Below are positions 37,431-50,738 of a stretch of 64,000 nucleotides of DNA, in pieces. The DNA is taken from positions 124,001-188,000 of the forward strand of contig JADFUC010000366.1 in assembly GCA_019722365.1 (NCBI GenBank). The letters are read 5' to 3'. The position numbers were made by a program, and so were the translations under genes. The notes under the pieces were generated by a model, which saw only the letters and a list, made by a program, of their open reading frames with translations, had not been told where the DNA came from and made no database searches. Source of the stretch: Lithospermum erythrorhizon. Lineage: Eukaryota > Streptophyta > Magnoliopsida > Boraginales > Boraginaceae. The first letter of the stretch is position 1. Each line of letters starts with the position of its first letter.

Positions 37431-40400
37431 CTTTAAAATCTGAGGCAAATGACAATTTATCTGGAAGGCCTTGCATTAGAGTTGTCATTCCATACGACCT
37501 TGTAGATTACGTTTTCTATTAGTGAATTCATATTTGAATGTTCTATAGATGTAAGATAAGCATTCAGCAAGATATTAATAAGTGATATTTTGACTCTATT
37601 CATGATACATATTTACATCCTAATAACTTCATGACTTCATGTCCTTTGTTTCATAAACTTATTATGACTATTCATGAATCATGATACATCAATTCCATAT
37701 TAAAACATACGGAGTAAAACGAAGCATAAAAAGAAGGTAAGTGATATTTGACTATATATATATATATATATGTCTTCGTTATCCCCTGTAAGTTTCTCAT
37801 TTGGACAGGTTGGAAGTGCATTTGGCCGAGAAAGATGGAATCTAAAGCAAGTACTGGTAGACTATATAGACTATAGGTATTTTAAAGATGATGCTTCAGT
37901 TTGAGGGAACACAAACCCATTATTGAGTAGTGACAAGGATAGAAGCCTACCCACCACTATATTCTATCTGATAACTAACACCACTGTTTTATTAACTGAT
38001 AGATTTGTTACAATAATTATTTCCATTATAGTCATCTCTGGAATCTGTCTAATTCTAGCCGAGGTTTGCATGTATGCTCAAAACAAATTTTGTCATATTG
38101 TAGTCGCCTTAATTAATAATTCAGCTAATTGGTGCCACATATATTACATAAACTACTCCTACTTTTAGCATAATTTCCTTCAAAAGCTAATTGTAAATAT
38201 AGTTTCAGATAGTGAGACATGGTTTGTTATATAATTAAGTTTAAAGCTTGCGGATCACGAATTCGGAAACGTTATGCAAAATAATAAATAAATTGGTTGA
38301 GTGTATTGTACCTTATTTCGATAATATCGATGAGGTTAGCGTGAGGTGAATTTCACCATAATCTGCAGCAAGTATCTCAAGATGTGCCTAGCAGTAAATT
38401 ACCTGAACTACTTATGTACATCTACTAGAACTCTTAAAGTACAAACTAGGAAATAAAATATGGAAAAAAAAACTAGGGATTTCGGCTATTAGGGTTGTAG
38501 GTGGAGAGGGTTTTTGATTTCATAAAATCAAAATATGAGGATTAGATTGTAATTGTGTTTAATTGTGTGCACTTAAGCAACATAATGTTAGAAGCTTATA
38601 AGTCTCTCTCTGCCCCCAAGCGAGCGAGCTCGAGTTCTCATATTTCAGTTTTTGAAATGCCGAATATTTAAACTCACGTTTCGCTTTATCTTTAGAAGTT
38701 TATAATGCATTTATTATATAGTTAGGTTTCTTGTTTTGTGTGACCTCTTATAGAACAAACAAGTAATATACTAAATAACCGAATATTCTGAGGCGGACTA
38801 ATAGTATTCGTAACTTACTGAAATATCATTAGAACAAATCTAAATACTAATTGTCTAACAGTATATATTACATATATGTATATATAATTTGAATGAGTAA
38901 ATCGGTTGTATAATCTAAATTGTTCAACGGACATTCTTATGAGATCAAATTTCTCATAGTTCAATACTACTTTGCATTGGTATAATATTGGTATCGATTC
39001 CATTCGATATCATTTCGGTGGCTTTGATAAGAAATATGTCACCAAGCTCTCCATGATTTCCTTGATAATAGACGAGGTTAATGTGATATCCGTCATAGCT
39101 GGTGGTAGCCACAAATCGGCCTTAACTCCCAGATTGCAAATCTACCGATTTATTCGGTTGTATGAATCCTATTGTACCAGGTTCTCGTTTATACTCTTAG
39201 TATACTTGATCTACGTATCGTTATAATCCTCACATTTACGAGGGCGTTGACATGGTCAAAGCCTGTACTCGATATCTATATGAAAGCCTTACTTTCGAGG
39301 TCCGTCGACGATACATAAGCTCTGTGAGAATCTTCTTGGGACACAAATAATTTATCTTCCAAGTTCGCTGCGGTCGTGTCGATCTTACGGGCACCAAACT
39401 ATTTTTTCGGCTTCGTAAACCCATGTGATTGATTAGAGTATCCATATACTTTAGTCTAGAAATTGTTAAACTGCATACTACTAGTCGTTAATTATTTGAT
39501 TGTTCGATTGAACACCCCAACAAGAGTTGATATGTCTGTTTTCGACTTGTTAGAGTTTTTCTTGTTTGGATCATGTATTCAAAGACCTCTCCAGCATAAC
39601 ATTGGATTGTGATGGAATGATAGATTTGTTACTTACGATTAGCGATAATAATATAATTTTACACTGACATCATTTATAATGATGTAGGGGTTGAATCTTG
39701 AGCTTAGATTGAAGACATTTATCATCATCATTATACGTTTATGACATTGAGATGAGATCTTATCCTACTAAATCTAGCGCCACTTGAGCACAGCCAGAAG
39801 AATCATTACTTAGCATGACTCATTAATGATTAAATTTAGGTATCTAGCTTAATTGTTCATGTTTTTAATTTTATGTGCATATGCTTTTATATTATATTAG
39901 AGAGAGAAGTGTCATTGTTTGAGTACATGTTAAGTTTTAACAATGAGATCTTGATTCTCACAACTGATAAGCTACTCGAGAGATAACCATCTTCTTGGGA
40001 CCTAATTTAGGCAACTTCAAGATCGGCTCATCAGTGTTATAATCGACTTATAAACCGAAATTTTATCAATAATTTTATTCAATTGGTACATTTAATTACA
40101 TTGTGTAGACTATAGGCGTGGCTACTTAGTGATGGACATGCGTCCGTTAAGTACTGAAACGACCGTATCCATCCACGATTAAATTGGTGATGTCTTTGAG
40201 GCGTGAGCGGCACACGAGAGAGAATTATTGAGGCCAGTCCACTTCCTTATTTAGTTAGTGTCAGAGCGGGACAGGGCTCTTTACTTTCAGTCCAGGACGT
40301 CACATTGATTTAACGGTTTATTTTTCACAAGTCACACCTATTTTGCATTATTGTAAATAAAATAAACACCCCGCATCCATAAAATAAATCCCAAATAATA

Positions 40401-41500
40401 CAAATTAGAATTCGGCAAATTCCCAAAGAAAAAACCTTGAACACTCAGAACCAAAGTTTTAACATCTGTAAAATAAAACAAATCATAAAACATTCTGTCA
40501 TAGACAAAATAAACCAAAAGTTCATTCATAAAGAAAATAAAACCAAAGACACAATTCTTCCTTCATCCTATCATATCTTGAATATTTGGGGAGTGAAATA
40601 GGGTTGGTAGGATGTCACGGATATACATTATATAGTATGTTATGAAGTTTAGTTAGATGAAGATCGATGCCGTCAGGCGATTTTCGATGCTGCATTCGAG
40701 AATTGGATATTCTCGACCTACACATTTTAACATTCATAAAAAAAAATGATATATAAAATTTTATTAGGCATTACGTTAAATACGCTTTATATATATCAAC
40801 CAGCATCTCATGGTCACTCATAAAACCAATTAAATTTACAGCAGCAACTTTAACTTAATAGAAGAATAAGCAAAAACTTTACCCATCTTGACAAGATTTT
40901 ATCCAGTAAATAAATAATATAATAAAAGTAATAGGATATAATGATTGTACTTCAATGGCCGTTGCAACAACGATGGAGAAAGATGGTGATGTTAATTCCT
41001 TTGAAATTCTTGATCAAATAATTTATTCTCCAAGATGGAATCACATCAATTTGAACATACATAACTTTTATAAATGAAGTAGTAAGAACCAAAGATAATA
41101 TATATTATACAAAGAAATGAACCAATAATGATATTTGATGTGAGGAATGAAATAAAGTAGCAGTTCTTTATTTATTTTGTGAACCGGACGTCCGGTTAGT
41201 CCAAGCGAACGTCTGCTAATAACAATTGTATTACTTCAATGGTCAATGTTTAAACAAAATCAATTAGGGGCGTCCGGTTACAGCGGGGCGTCCGGTTACA
41301 CGAGCTTGGGCGTCTGGCGGCTGCGGCGGACATACATTTTGAAAATGCAATTTACACCCAGCGGGCGATCATTATCATGAATCCAACTTAAAAATTGCCG
41401 GTCCGTTTTAATTAAGCGGACGTCCATTCGTCCGCGAACCAACAACAACGTGTCTTCGAAAGCGATTGACGAATCCACCGAATCCATGGGAATGTATCGG
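37431..41500. other. Unassigned repeat-derived DNA
   Basis: I find no supported gene in about 4 kb. Items noted: a TA microsatellite (about 37756-37771), a hAT-end-like sequence at 39503-39518, a primer-binding-site-like tgtcagagcggg at 40260-40271, and repeated ggacgtccgg palindromes at 41180-41420. Confidence 0.5.
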
Positions 41501-41504
41501 GAAG

Positions 41505-44500
41505 AATTGTTTTGCTAAAATCTCGACCCGCCCACCTGGTAAGTGGGTCCAGAAACAAGCGGGCCCTAGACCTCGGCCTTTGCCTTTGATTACATAAGCA
41601 TGCTTGAGCTAGACATGGTACGAACTTGAGCCTTGGTGGGCGGTCGGTTCGGATCGGCTTGACCCATTAGGCCCGTGATCGGCCCGGCCCACTAATAAAG
41701 TGGGGACTGGGCTGAGGATTGACCCCGAGCCAGAACAGTTCAGAGCCCCGCTGATATTCGGTGGGCAGTCGGCCGGGCCGATTCAGCCCCAGGGCCCGTT
41801 GTGCGTGGTGTTTATATATTAAGCGGTACCATTCACTGTTAGAAATAAATAACGATTCTTGTTATTAACGTGGTGCAAAACATATTAAGCGGTACCACGT
41901 TAATAACTAATATTACTATCTTGTCAGTACCTTTTAAAATTACTGGTACCACGTTAATACTAATCTGACGTGTTCATTTGAAATACAATAATTGTTTCAA
42001 TTTTAAACAAATGAAATACCACATTAACAACAATTCTAAAGTGAAATCAATGCCAAATCAAACATATTAATATTCGAAATTAGAAAATAAGTAGTTGTAT
42101 AACATAAAACTAGGTAATTCGAATACCAAACATGAATATAATCGATATTAGCTTCACATTATTCATGGAAACATGTTTTCAAATTGAATCCGCATTTAAC
42201 TCACACGCTGCCCTCAGCCTCTCACCTTGCCAATCATACGCTCTGCTGCTGACCTTAGGCGCGTATCAACTTTGATGCTGTTATGCGGCGGCTTTAACAT
42301 GTTGGCGTTAATCGATTCAACGTGACATAGCTCATCGGATGATCAGGAACGAGGAAGACCTGCTTCTCGATTTCGGTCGCTATCCAATGTTGGCCAACAA
42401 AGTAGGAGGTACTTATCCCTTTGGGGTAGCGGTTATTGAACTTTTCCCGCGCGCCTCGTCTTGAACATCCATTAAATGTTCCAAACACCTCTCCATTTAG
42501 ACCCTTGATACCCGTCCATGAGACTCTGGTAATCAATGATTGCATTCCACAAGTCCTTCTTAAAATCAACCCATCTACATTCTCCAATAGGAACCCGCTT
42601 TATTAACTAACAAATGGAGATAATCGTATGCCATATTGAAGGGTTGACTTATTGCTGATGAAACATATGTTTAAGTATCAAGCGTGCGCATTAACCCGTA
42701 ATTCAATATAGACCCTTTGCGAAGCGATGCAAACAACTTATTTCGGATGCGACTAGTAGTGGCAAAAGAATCTTGCCGTCTGACTTTCCAAACAAGTTTT
42801 TGTATACCATTCAAATTATTCTTCTGCTATTCCTTCTTTCTTAACCTAGATTGTTGTTAAGCTCTTGTACACACTCTTTATGTACCGGCGAGTTAGTCGC
42901 CATCCCTTTCCGGGTAATCATCGCGCTAACTTCATGCAAATGTTTTTATTAATCGGTTTCGTTATAATACCCGTAACTCCATCGATATTGTAGCAATGAC
43001 CCAAGCTCCACTCGCTATCATTATAACGTGGTCGAGCGGATTCATAAAACTTATCTGTGATAGCGGGATGCGATTACTAGTAAAAGTAGTAAATGTGTTA
43101 AGTTTGGCATGATCTAAAATTGGAATAAAAGATTACCCGTTACGCCTTGATTTCTCCTTCGTAGTCTCCGTATCTTAGTACCTCCACCTCACTTGCCCTT
43201 CGAACTTCCCTCGGCCGTTGCATCCTCTGTCTTGGCACCCTCTTTGTGGTGGTGATTGTGGTGGTGATCATGTTGACCCAGTATTTTAATTTCCGTGCGA
43301 GCATTAAAACTTTATACTACTTGAAGGTGTAGCGCTTACTGTCCGTACCTCGATTGGTATTTCTATACATGTTATACATATACGTTTCAATTCCGTCTTT
43401 CCATTTTTTGAACATCAAAACTCTTTGGATTACGGATACAAGGGTAGTAAAGATTCATATCTGATTTCACATAGAAATTAAATGTTTTAATTTAGCGTTA
43501 GGATCAAGATTATACCAATTGCATATGCATGTGGTATAGGATGAAAATATTTTAGAAACTTATCTTCCATATTCGAAATCATATCTCACAGCAACATAAT
43601 CATTTCTGGCAGTCATATGAATGGAGATATTACGACACATTCCCAAAAGCAAGATGAATATTTGGCTGGATTGAGTTGAAAAAATTTTAGTAATCTTTAA
43701 AACTAGCTCTAAGAGCTTAAGTATTCATACTTGATGTTTCCAGATTAATATATGTGAGTGATGCATATGCTCACTAATGAACATACCATAAAATCGGAGA
43801 TTCTTCCTTTATACATATATATGCACGAACTAGTAGATCGTAGTCGGAGGTTCCGTCTAGTTTGCGGTAAAGTGTTCTTAAACTTCTTCACAGGAGCTCA
43901 TTGCATTTTTTATATTCATGTCTTCTTACCGCCATTAACAACAAAATTAACGGCTTCTGATTGGTAAATAAACTCATCCCCAACAACTTTACATCTTTGC
44001 TTGACTAATTGAAAGACGTGACATAAACATCCCATGAAGTTACTAAATTGAATATTGTTATGTTTAGCAATCGATCTAAAATATATAATTCTAATTTGTA
44101 AGACCAATCTTGATCAATCGATGACATGTTACCTGCGTTATATCAAAATCAAAAAGACACCCGATATCGCTAGTCAAACACATTTTTATAAGAAGCTTGA
44201 ATTCATAAGAGTGTGCCTAGATCTTTTTCATTTTAAAATATTTAAAGCATAGGGTTCACAAAATGTAAATGCGGGGATGCACATTATGGCTCGGGGATTA
44301 GGCATTTTGAATAAATTGTAGTAAAACTCCATCATCGCAATGATTAAAAGGCAAAGAACTACCCGATTACAAATTTCATAGTTTTGATCTATAAGCCAAG
44401 ATACAAAAAAGTTCTTACCGGTTTGGATATCGATAGTTCCTTGTGTACCGCCTAAAAGCATTATCTTTAGTGATCTTATGACCCACATTTCTTGTCTGTG

Positions 44501-45312
44501 AATGGCCAGGTTCCTCATACACCCCGCCCAGTTTTCCGTGATAGAGTAGCGCTTCTGATTTATACAAGTTGCCGTTTGTTTTCCACGGTCTCCATTAAAA
44601 TATTTCCAAATCCCAGAAGTTTTTTCCTTTCATTAGTAGTATCCATGACACTAGATTGAGAGTTAATAATGGGTAGCAAATTAATCGATTATCATATACA
44701 AATTAACATAAAATCATTAGACATAGACATGCTAGCACTAGCACTGAACAATTTTTTACCAAGATTACGTTTTGATGCGTTAATTTGAAGAACAAATATC
44801 ACAATTTATAGTTGGTAGATAATACCGAGCAGGGAGATGGAGCGATGTAAGTTGTAGATTGGAATGGTGAGCCAGCAAGGATAGAATCGCCCAGATTTGA
44901 TATAATTCTTGATATAAGATTTGAGATTGCTTGTTGCTTTGAGTTTGCTTACAAATGATTTGGTGTGAGAAATGAAGGAAGGTATTATCGCTTATGAGCG
45001 CCACCAGTAGTATTTTTGACTTCACGCAAGCGATAAGCGTGGTGCCGTTTGGCAGCGGTATACGTTTAAATCGAGAAAATGGTCGAGAAAGCATTATTAT
45101 AAGGGACAAGCGTGATGCAGGTTTGGTATAGGAAGTGCACGCGTTAAAGAAGCCTCGCCAAAGTGGGCTCCACGTAGAATAAGTAGGTAACACCGCGGGC
45201 CGGTTCTGTTAACGGCGCGAGCCCGTCGAACTTGTTACCTGAGCCTGCCGGTTCCATCCGGGCCCATAAGTCAGTTCCGCTAGGCCCATTGTTTCCCACC
45301 TCTCCACCCTTT
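41505..45312 (-). mobile_element. Decayed hAT transposon, about 3.8 kb
   Basis: GC-rich ends made of gggcccg/cggccc-type strings (41525-41800 and 45195-45300) surround a minus-strand hAT transposase relic. Plant Ac-like hAT elements typically have such subterminal GGGCC-rich regions. The right end, read inward, starts near gggtggagaggtgggaaac. I could not verify the inverted repeats or an 8-bp target duplication, so both borders are approximate. Confidence 0.65.
43430..44670 (-). pseudogene. hAT transposase relic
   Basis: On the minus strand a BED-zinc-finger-like start (VWKYF...GDRGKQTATCINQKRYSITENWAG, about 44525-44640) is followed by PFN..DDGVLLQFIQNA near 44310. The core block CLCHVFQLVKQRCKVVGDEF...EAVNFV is at about 43930-44025, and KKFKNTLPQTRRN at about 43860-43900. 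A further block, MEDKFLKYFHPIPHAYAIGIILDPNAKLKHL, lies at about 43470-43575. This order fits the transposase of Ac/Tam3-type elements. The C-terminal dimerisation domain expected nearer 42300 could not be recognised. Stops and frameshifts show that it is dead. Confidence 0.75.
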
Positions 45313-45367
45313 GATTATCATCCAAGGTATGCTAAATTGTTCTCATTTTCAAGCTTTTTTCTTCCCA

Positions 45368-45376
45368 TATATATAA
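45368..45376 (+). promoter_or_regulatory. TATA box of the SUV3-type helicase gene
   Basis: tatatataa lies 85 bp before the ATG at 45453 and would give a short leader of about 50 bases. It is 56 bp from the inferred hAT end. Confidence 0.55.
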
Positions 45377-45452
45377 TTTGCACAACATATTTCTGCAATT
45401 TGTTATAAGTTGTGAAATTTAATTTCAATAATCTTGAATTTTTTTTATAGTT

Positions 45453-48400
45453 ATGGCAAGAGGTCCTTCAAGACATCTCCTTTATCTATATTCATCAAGA
45501 AATAATCTATATAGGCTTAATTCTTTTATGCTTTCCAATAGATTGATGCATAATAATGCAACAAACCAATCAAAATCTCATTTTTATCAATTGTATGACC
45601 CTATTCCCACAAATATTCATCATTTTCCGCATATCCAATTCACAAGATTGGATTTTTCTAGTTTTTATAAGCACCCTTTTTGTACATCGGTCGAAAATCC
45701 AAGTAAAAGGGCTGAATCAATAGGTAGTGATATCGATTTTAATGGTATTGTTGAAAAAAATGGTGAGTTGGAGTGTGAGGAGAAAGAAATAAAGAATTTA
45801 GGGATAGCGAAACGTGATCCTGTAGAAATATATAAGGAGCTTAAGGATTCCCCGGCGGGTGAGACACAATCACACGAAGATTGGGAAGTTTTGAATGAGA
45901 TCTTTGGGGGGTTTGCAAGGTCTGGATGGGCAACGAATCAGTCATTAGCTATATACATTGGGGCTTCATTTTTCCCGACAGCAGTGCATCAGTTCCGTGA
46001 TTTTTTCTATAACAAGTGTAAGACTGATATTGTTAAATACCTTGTTTCGCTTGGTCCATGTCGAGAGGCTGATAAGTTTTTGTTCCCGATGTTTGCTGAG
46101 TTTTGTTTAGAAGAGTGTAGTGATGAAATAAAGAGGTTTAGGCGTATGGTAGAGTCGGCTGATATGACCAAGCCACATACTTGGTTCCCATTTGCAAGGG
46201 CAATGAAACGGAAAATAGTTTATCATTGTGGTCCGACCAACAGTGGTAAAACCTATAATGCTCTCCAAAGGTTTATGGAGGCAAAAAAGGGTGTTTACTG
46301 TAGTCCTCTTCGGTTGCTAGCTATGGAAGTATTTGATAAAGTTAATGCACTAGGAGTTTATTGCAGCCTTCTCACTGGTCAAGAGAGAAAAAGTGTTCCA
46401 TTTTCAAATCATGTTGCTTGTACTGTAGAGATGGTGTCCACTGATGAAATGTATGAGGTAGCTATTGTTGATGAAATTCAGATGATGGCAGACCCATCAC
46501 GAGGCTATGCATGGACGAGAGCACTACTTGGTCTGAAGGCTGATGAAATACATGTGTGTGGTGATCCAAGTGTCTTAGATATAGTTAGGAAGATCTGTTG
46601 CGATACCGGAGATGAATTGGTCGAACAACACTACGACAGATTTAAGCCTTTGGTCGTTGAGGCCAAGACCCTTTTGGGTGATCTAAAAAATGTGAAATCT
46701 GGAGATTGTGTTGTTGCATTCTCGCGGATGGAAATATTTGAAGCTAAATTAGTAATTGAGAAATTTACAAAACACCGATGTTGTGTGATATATGGTGCAC
46801 TGCCACCAGAGACTCGTAGGCAGCAGGCTACCTTATTCAATGATCCAAATAACGATTTTGATGTCTTGGTTGCAACTGATGCCGTGGGTATGGGCTTGAA
46901 TTTGAACATTCGCAGAATTGTTTTTAAGACTCTGTCAAAGTATAATGGCAACAAGATTGTCCCTGTTACTGCATCTCACGTAAAACAGATTGCTGGCAGG
47001 GCAGGACGGAGAGGAAGTCGTTATCCTGAGGGACTGACTACCACCTTGCATCTTGATGATTTAGACTATTTGATAGAGTGCTTAAAGAAGCCCTTTGATG
47101 AAGTCCGGAGAGTTGGCCTCTTTCCTTTCTTTGAACAAGTTGAGTTATTTGCCAGTCAACTTCCAGATATCACGTTTGCGAAGCTACTTGAACATTTTTC
47201 TAAAAATTGTCGGTTGGATGGATCATACTTCCTATCCCAACATGAGCACATTAGAAAAATTGCGAACATGTTGGAGAAGGTCCCTGGATTATCTTTGGAA
47301 GATCGTTTCAATTTCTGTTTTGCCCCAGTTAATATTAGGGATCCAAAAGCCATGTACCATCTTTTGCGATTTGCTTCATCGTATGCACAAGAGCTTCCTG
47401 TTAATATACCAATGGGTATACCAACATGTTCGGCTCGTAATGACTCTGAGCTGTTGGCTCTTGAGACTAAGCACCAAGTTTTGTCCATGTATATGTGGCT
47501 TTCTAACCATTTCGAAGCAGAAAAGTTTCCGTACTGGAAGAAGGCTGAAACAATGGCAACAAATATTGCTGAGCTGTTGGGCGAGTCACTTGTCAAAGCT
47601 TGCTGGAAACCAGATGCAAGACACACCGGAAAATCCAAGCCCCAAGACAAGGGAGCGGGTTATGATAGACCAAGATCAGTCATTAAACAAATTGACAGGT
47701 AAATCTCTTTATGCTGCTTAATTTTGTTTTCGTTCTTGGAGTCAAATTAAATGTACACCTATTTAGTGACTTTCTATTTTAGAACCCTAAAAATCCCAGC
47801 ATCTCAGTTGGTAAGTTATGATATATAAGAACATGTTGGTGCTAGTTTTTTGAATCTCAGTAGTTGCTCCCTATTTTTAACAGCCGCTATACCATATATC
47901 CACCTTATTTGTTCTGCTTTTAGTCTATAACTTTAACTCCCAAGAAAAGGAACCACGTGAAATTTATTATTGTCACATTTTGTTTCCCATTTCTGATAAT
48001 TTCTGAAATGAGCTTTGAAGATTTAAACAGGCCGATAACTTCATACCAGGGATAATGACTCTTCGTTCACTTTACGGTGTACTGAAATAGTATAATTAGT
48101 TTCTCAATTTGAGCGTAAAATTTGATTTGGCTTTTCTAGATTTACAGATTTGAGCTTACGATGTATCTTATTAAGTACTTTTCTTTTGTTCTCAGAAGGC
48201 CTCAAGCTGGAAAGTTATAGACTTATACTGATTATATGTCATCTAATGATTCGTAATTCTATCAATTCCACTTGAAGAACCTTTGCATCGATTAATGTCA
48301 TTTAAAAATGTCAACATCTTAAAGTATATTTTGAACCACTTGAACCGGAGGTCTAGATCCGCCCCTGCCCAGGCCGCTTTGGCGGGAGCTGCTCTAGACG

Positions 48401-48760
48401 TATTGGGGAATGGCATGTTGTTGTTGCACAACCAATGCATTGTACCTTCGGAAACTAAGCTACTTACTCGTAGATCTTTGTACATAATCTAATCATGATA
48501 ATATTTCAATACATGGTATTATGAAGCTGGTCTAAAATGACTAAAGGTTTCATTGTTTGAATGCTGCTAACTAGGCAGTTATTTATCTGAACTTTAAAAA
48601 CTGTTTTCATAGTTTTAATTATTACCCCTTTTAAGTGATGTTTTCTGTATGTGCAGAAGTTGCTTTACTTAAATACTTATAGCATTTATCTTGTCCTATT
48701 TACAGGAAAAGACGAGGACAGTTGACACCTAAAAAAAATTTGGAGAAGGTAACTGTATAA
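45453..48760 (+). CDS. Mitochondrial SUV3-type DExH-box RNA helicase (DExH18-like)
   Basis: Two exons are inferred: 45453-47698 and 48706-48760, giving 766 residues. Arabidopsis DExH18 is of similar length. The N-terminus is rich in Arg and Ser and lacks acids for about 50 residues, as a mitochondrial presequence. Seen motifs are Walker A GPTNSGKT (260-267), the SUV3-specific DEIQ in place of DExH (340-343), [12 protein letters not shown] (473-484) and [10 protein letters not shown] (512-521). The C-terminal SUV3 segment lies at about 665-710. Family knowledge: SUV3 unwinds RNA with ATP in mitochondria and works with the exoribonuclease in RNA turnover. Reading through the exon 1 donor (GACAG/GTAAAT) meets a stop after one codon. 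Splicing restores ...QIDRKRRGQ and a stop at 48758-48760. A second donor-like gta at 48749 leaves a different last exon possible. The gene looks intact. Confidence 0.93.
47699..48705 (+). other. Intron of the SUV3-type gene
   Basis: Donor gtaaat at 47699 and acceptor tttacag ending at 48705. A GC-richer piece at 48345-48410 (ggtctagatccgcccctgcc) looks like a transposon scrap. Confidence 0.75.
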
Positions 48761-50105
48761 TGGTTCTTGAGCATCACGGATTTACCTTCATTGCATAAAG
48801 AGTAACCCTTCCATCTTAAAGTTGAATGACTAATGACATGCCATGAAGTGAGTTCAGAGAGAAGTAGCAATGCTTGGCGAAACGTTGATTTGATGGGGAA
48901 GGTAATTGGATAACTTTAAACAATGTGTTGTAGATGTTCTAGTGTACGCATACTATGGTTTTATTTAGTGGACCTCGCCTTTCAATATTAAAATCTCATG
49001 TATGTTATGACTATAAGGAAACTAGGCAGAAATTATATGGTCAATTACTTCTATTATTTGCAGGGGTAATGCATTTCGGACATGCTCACAAATAGATTTA
49101 ACTGTTTTATTTTATTGAATATACAATTATTGGTAGAGAAGAGCACACCCATTAATATGCATATTGGATTCACTCTCTTATGAGTAACAGTATGGCAGTA
49201 TGCTAATTGAACTTATTACTTACTCCGTATCATGTTTGCATTTCATGTGAGAACTTGGATGTTTTCTGCTTAGAAATGAAGCAGCGGTTCCATAGATCGA
49301 GTTTAGTGGAAAAGGGGAGGTGGGTGGGGTGAGGTCATGACTGGTCCTCCCGGTCAGATTGTAAAAATAGTTTTCGGTGTTCTTTGTTTGACTGCTTTTA
49401 ATCAAGAAGTCCTGATTAAACGTTATAATTACTGGGAGGCTCTAGTTAAATGTTTCAAAGAAAATTGGTAGTAAAAAAATTTCACACCTTACAATAGCTG
49501 ATGTCTTCATGGTGTTTTCCATTCACTATTAGCAGCATTATCAGTAAATGCCAAAGTACCAAAAGACCGTGAGCAGAAAAGGGTCGAGACTTACACCCAA
49601 AACTGTTGTTCATTAGGACCAAAGTTTGCAGAATATTTGCCAATAAATAGCAATAAAATTTATCTCATCATAGATACTTGAATGTTCCTGGGAGCATTAG
49701 GATACAAGTCACTGATCATCTTATGGGTATGTTTGGTGTTGCTGTTAGGGGTTTTATTGGTTTGTGAAATTTGAAGGCCGGTAGTGTTGTGGATTTGTTT
49801 TGGTAATTGAAATTTGTTTGGGGTGGGAGATGGAGGGTGATGCAGGAATCGGATGGGGTAGTGAAGAAGAAAAGCTTCATCCCGGGTGTTTGATCTCGTT
49901 AAGAAGAAATTCGGTGGTAATGGGGTAGTAGTTGGTGGTGGTTCGTCGAAGGAGAAAAAGGCAGAGATGATATTGGGTGATTCTAGTTCAGTGATAAGAT
50001 GATTGAGGCAATGGGAAGGAAGTCGGGGAGAGATTCATAATGGGGAGTTGGGTTTAGGGGGCACTCGGAGGGATGTGGGTTTTGGTTCGAGGGAGTTCTG
50101 TCGGG
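48761..50105. other. 3' flank and intergenic DNA
   Basis: No supported gene. The segment 49780-50100 is unusually G-rich on the plus strand (gggg-containing purine stretches) without a reading frame. The helicase transcript probably ends in the first few hundred bases. Confidence 0.5.
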
Positions 50106-50730
50106 TAGTGTTGGGCGAGCCGGGCGGTATTGGGTGTTCGACTCACTTTCGTTAAGATAAGCGAGCCTGGTAGATAATGAGCCGGGTAAGGTAATGAGCC
50201 TAACTTTAGTACCCGACTCGACTCGTTAAGATAATTGGGTAGAATAGCGAGTTCGATGGGGTAGTACCAGTAATTAAGTTAATGGCACAAAACATGCTGG
50301 CAATTTTCGAGTCCTCTTGCTATGAGAAAGTGGATTAGAGGAAGTTCTTGGCTGGATTTGAAGTTGTTAAATGCTAGTTACTCTTTAATGAGTTTATGAT
50401 TTGTATTGTTGAATTGATGAATGCCAATGGATTTGATATGTATTAAAAAAAAATTATTTATAAACCATAATAATTCTTTTGAATAATGTTATTGATGCTT
50501 TATTTATGATTATTTATTGAACATATTAATGATTATGTATTGAACTTATATTTTATAATATTTTTAAAATGTTGACAATTTGATAACGGACAGAAATGAA
50601 ATATCGACGAGTTAGGTAACAAGCAACCTTGTCTTGGGCTAAATGCCATTCGTGCTTATCGAGCGGTCTATTGAGTCGAGTACTCGAGTCAGTCTTCGGC
50701 GAGTAGCAGGTTATCCATTTCGATGCACTA
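50106..50730. mobile_element. hAT-type MITE, 625 bp
   Basis: Ends are tagtgttggg on the left and, on the other strand, tagtgcatcg on the right. The 8-bp flanks are ctgtcggg (50098-50105) and gtgtcggg (50731-50738), with one mismatch. The subterminal parts are rich in cgag/gactcg-type words (50140-50260 and 50610-50700), as in plant hAT elements. It has no coding capacity. Confidence 0.75.
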
Positions 50731-50738
50731 GTGTCGGG

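Noticed and set aside
44780..45193. A 137-codon minus-strand frame near the helicase
   Set aside because: It falls in the leader and end region of the hAT element and shows no protein feature.
47156..47650. A 164-codon minus-strand frame
   Set aside because: Antisense shadow of the helicase exon, with no domain of its own.
47095..47721. A 208-codon plus-strand frame
   Set aside because: It is a shifted-frame shadow of the SUV3-type helicase exon; the helicase frame carries all motifs.
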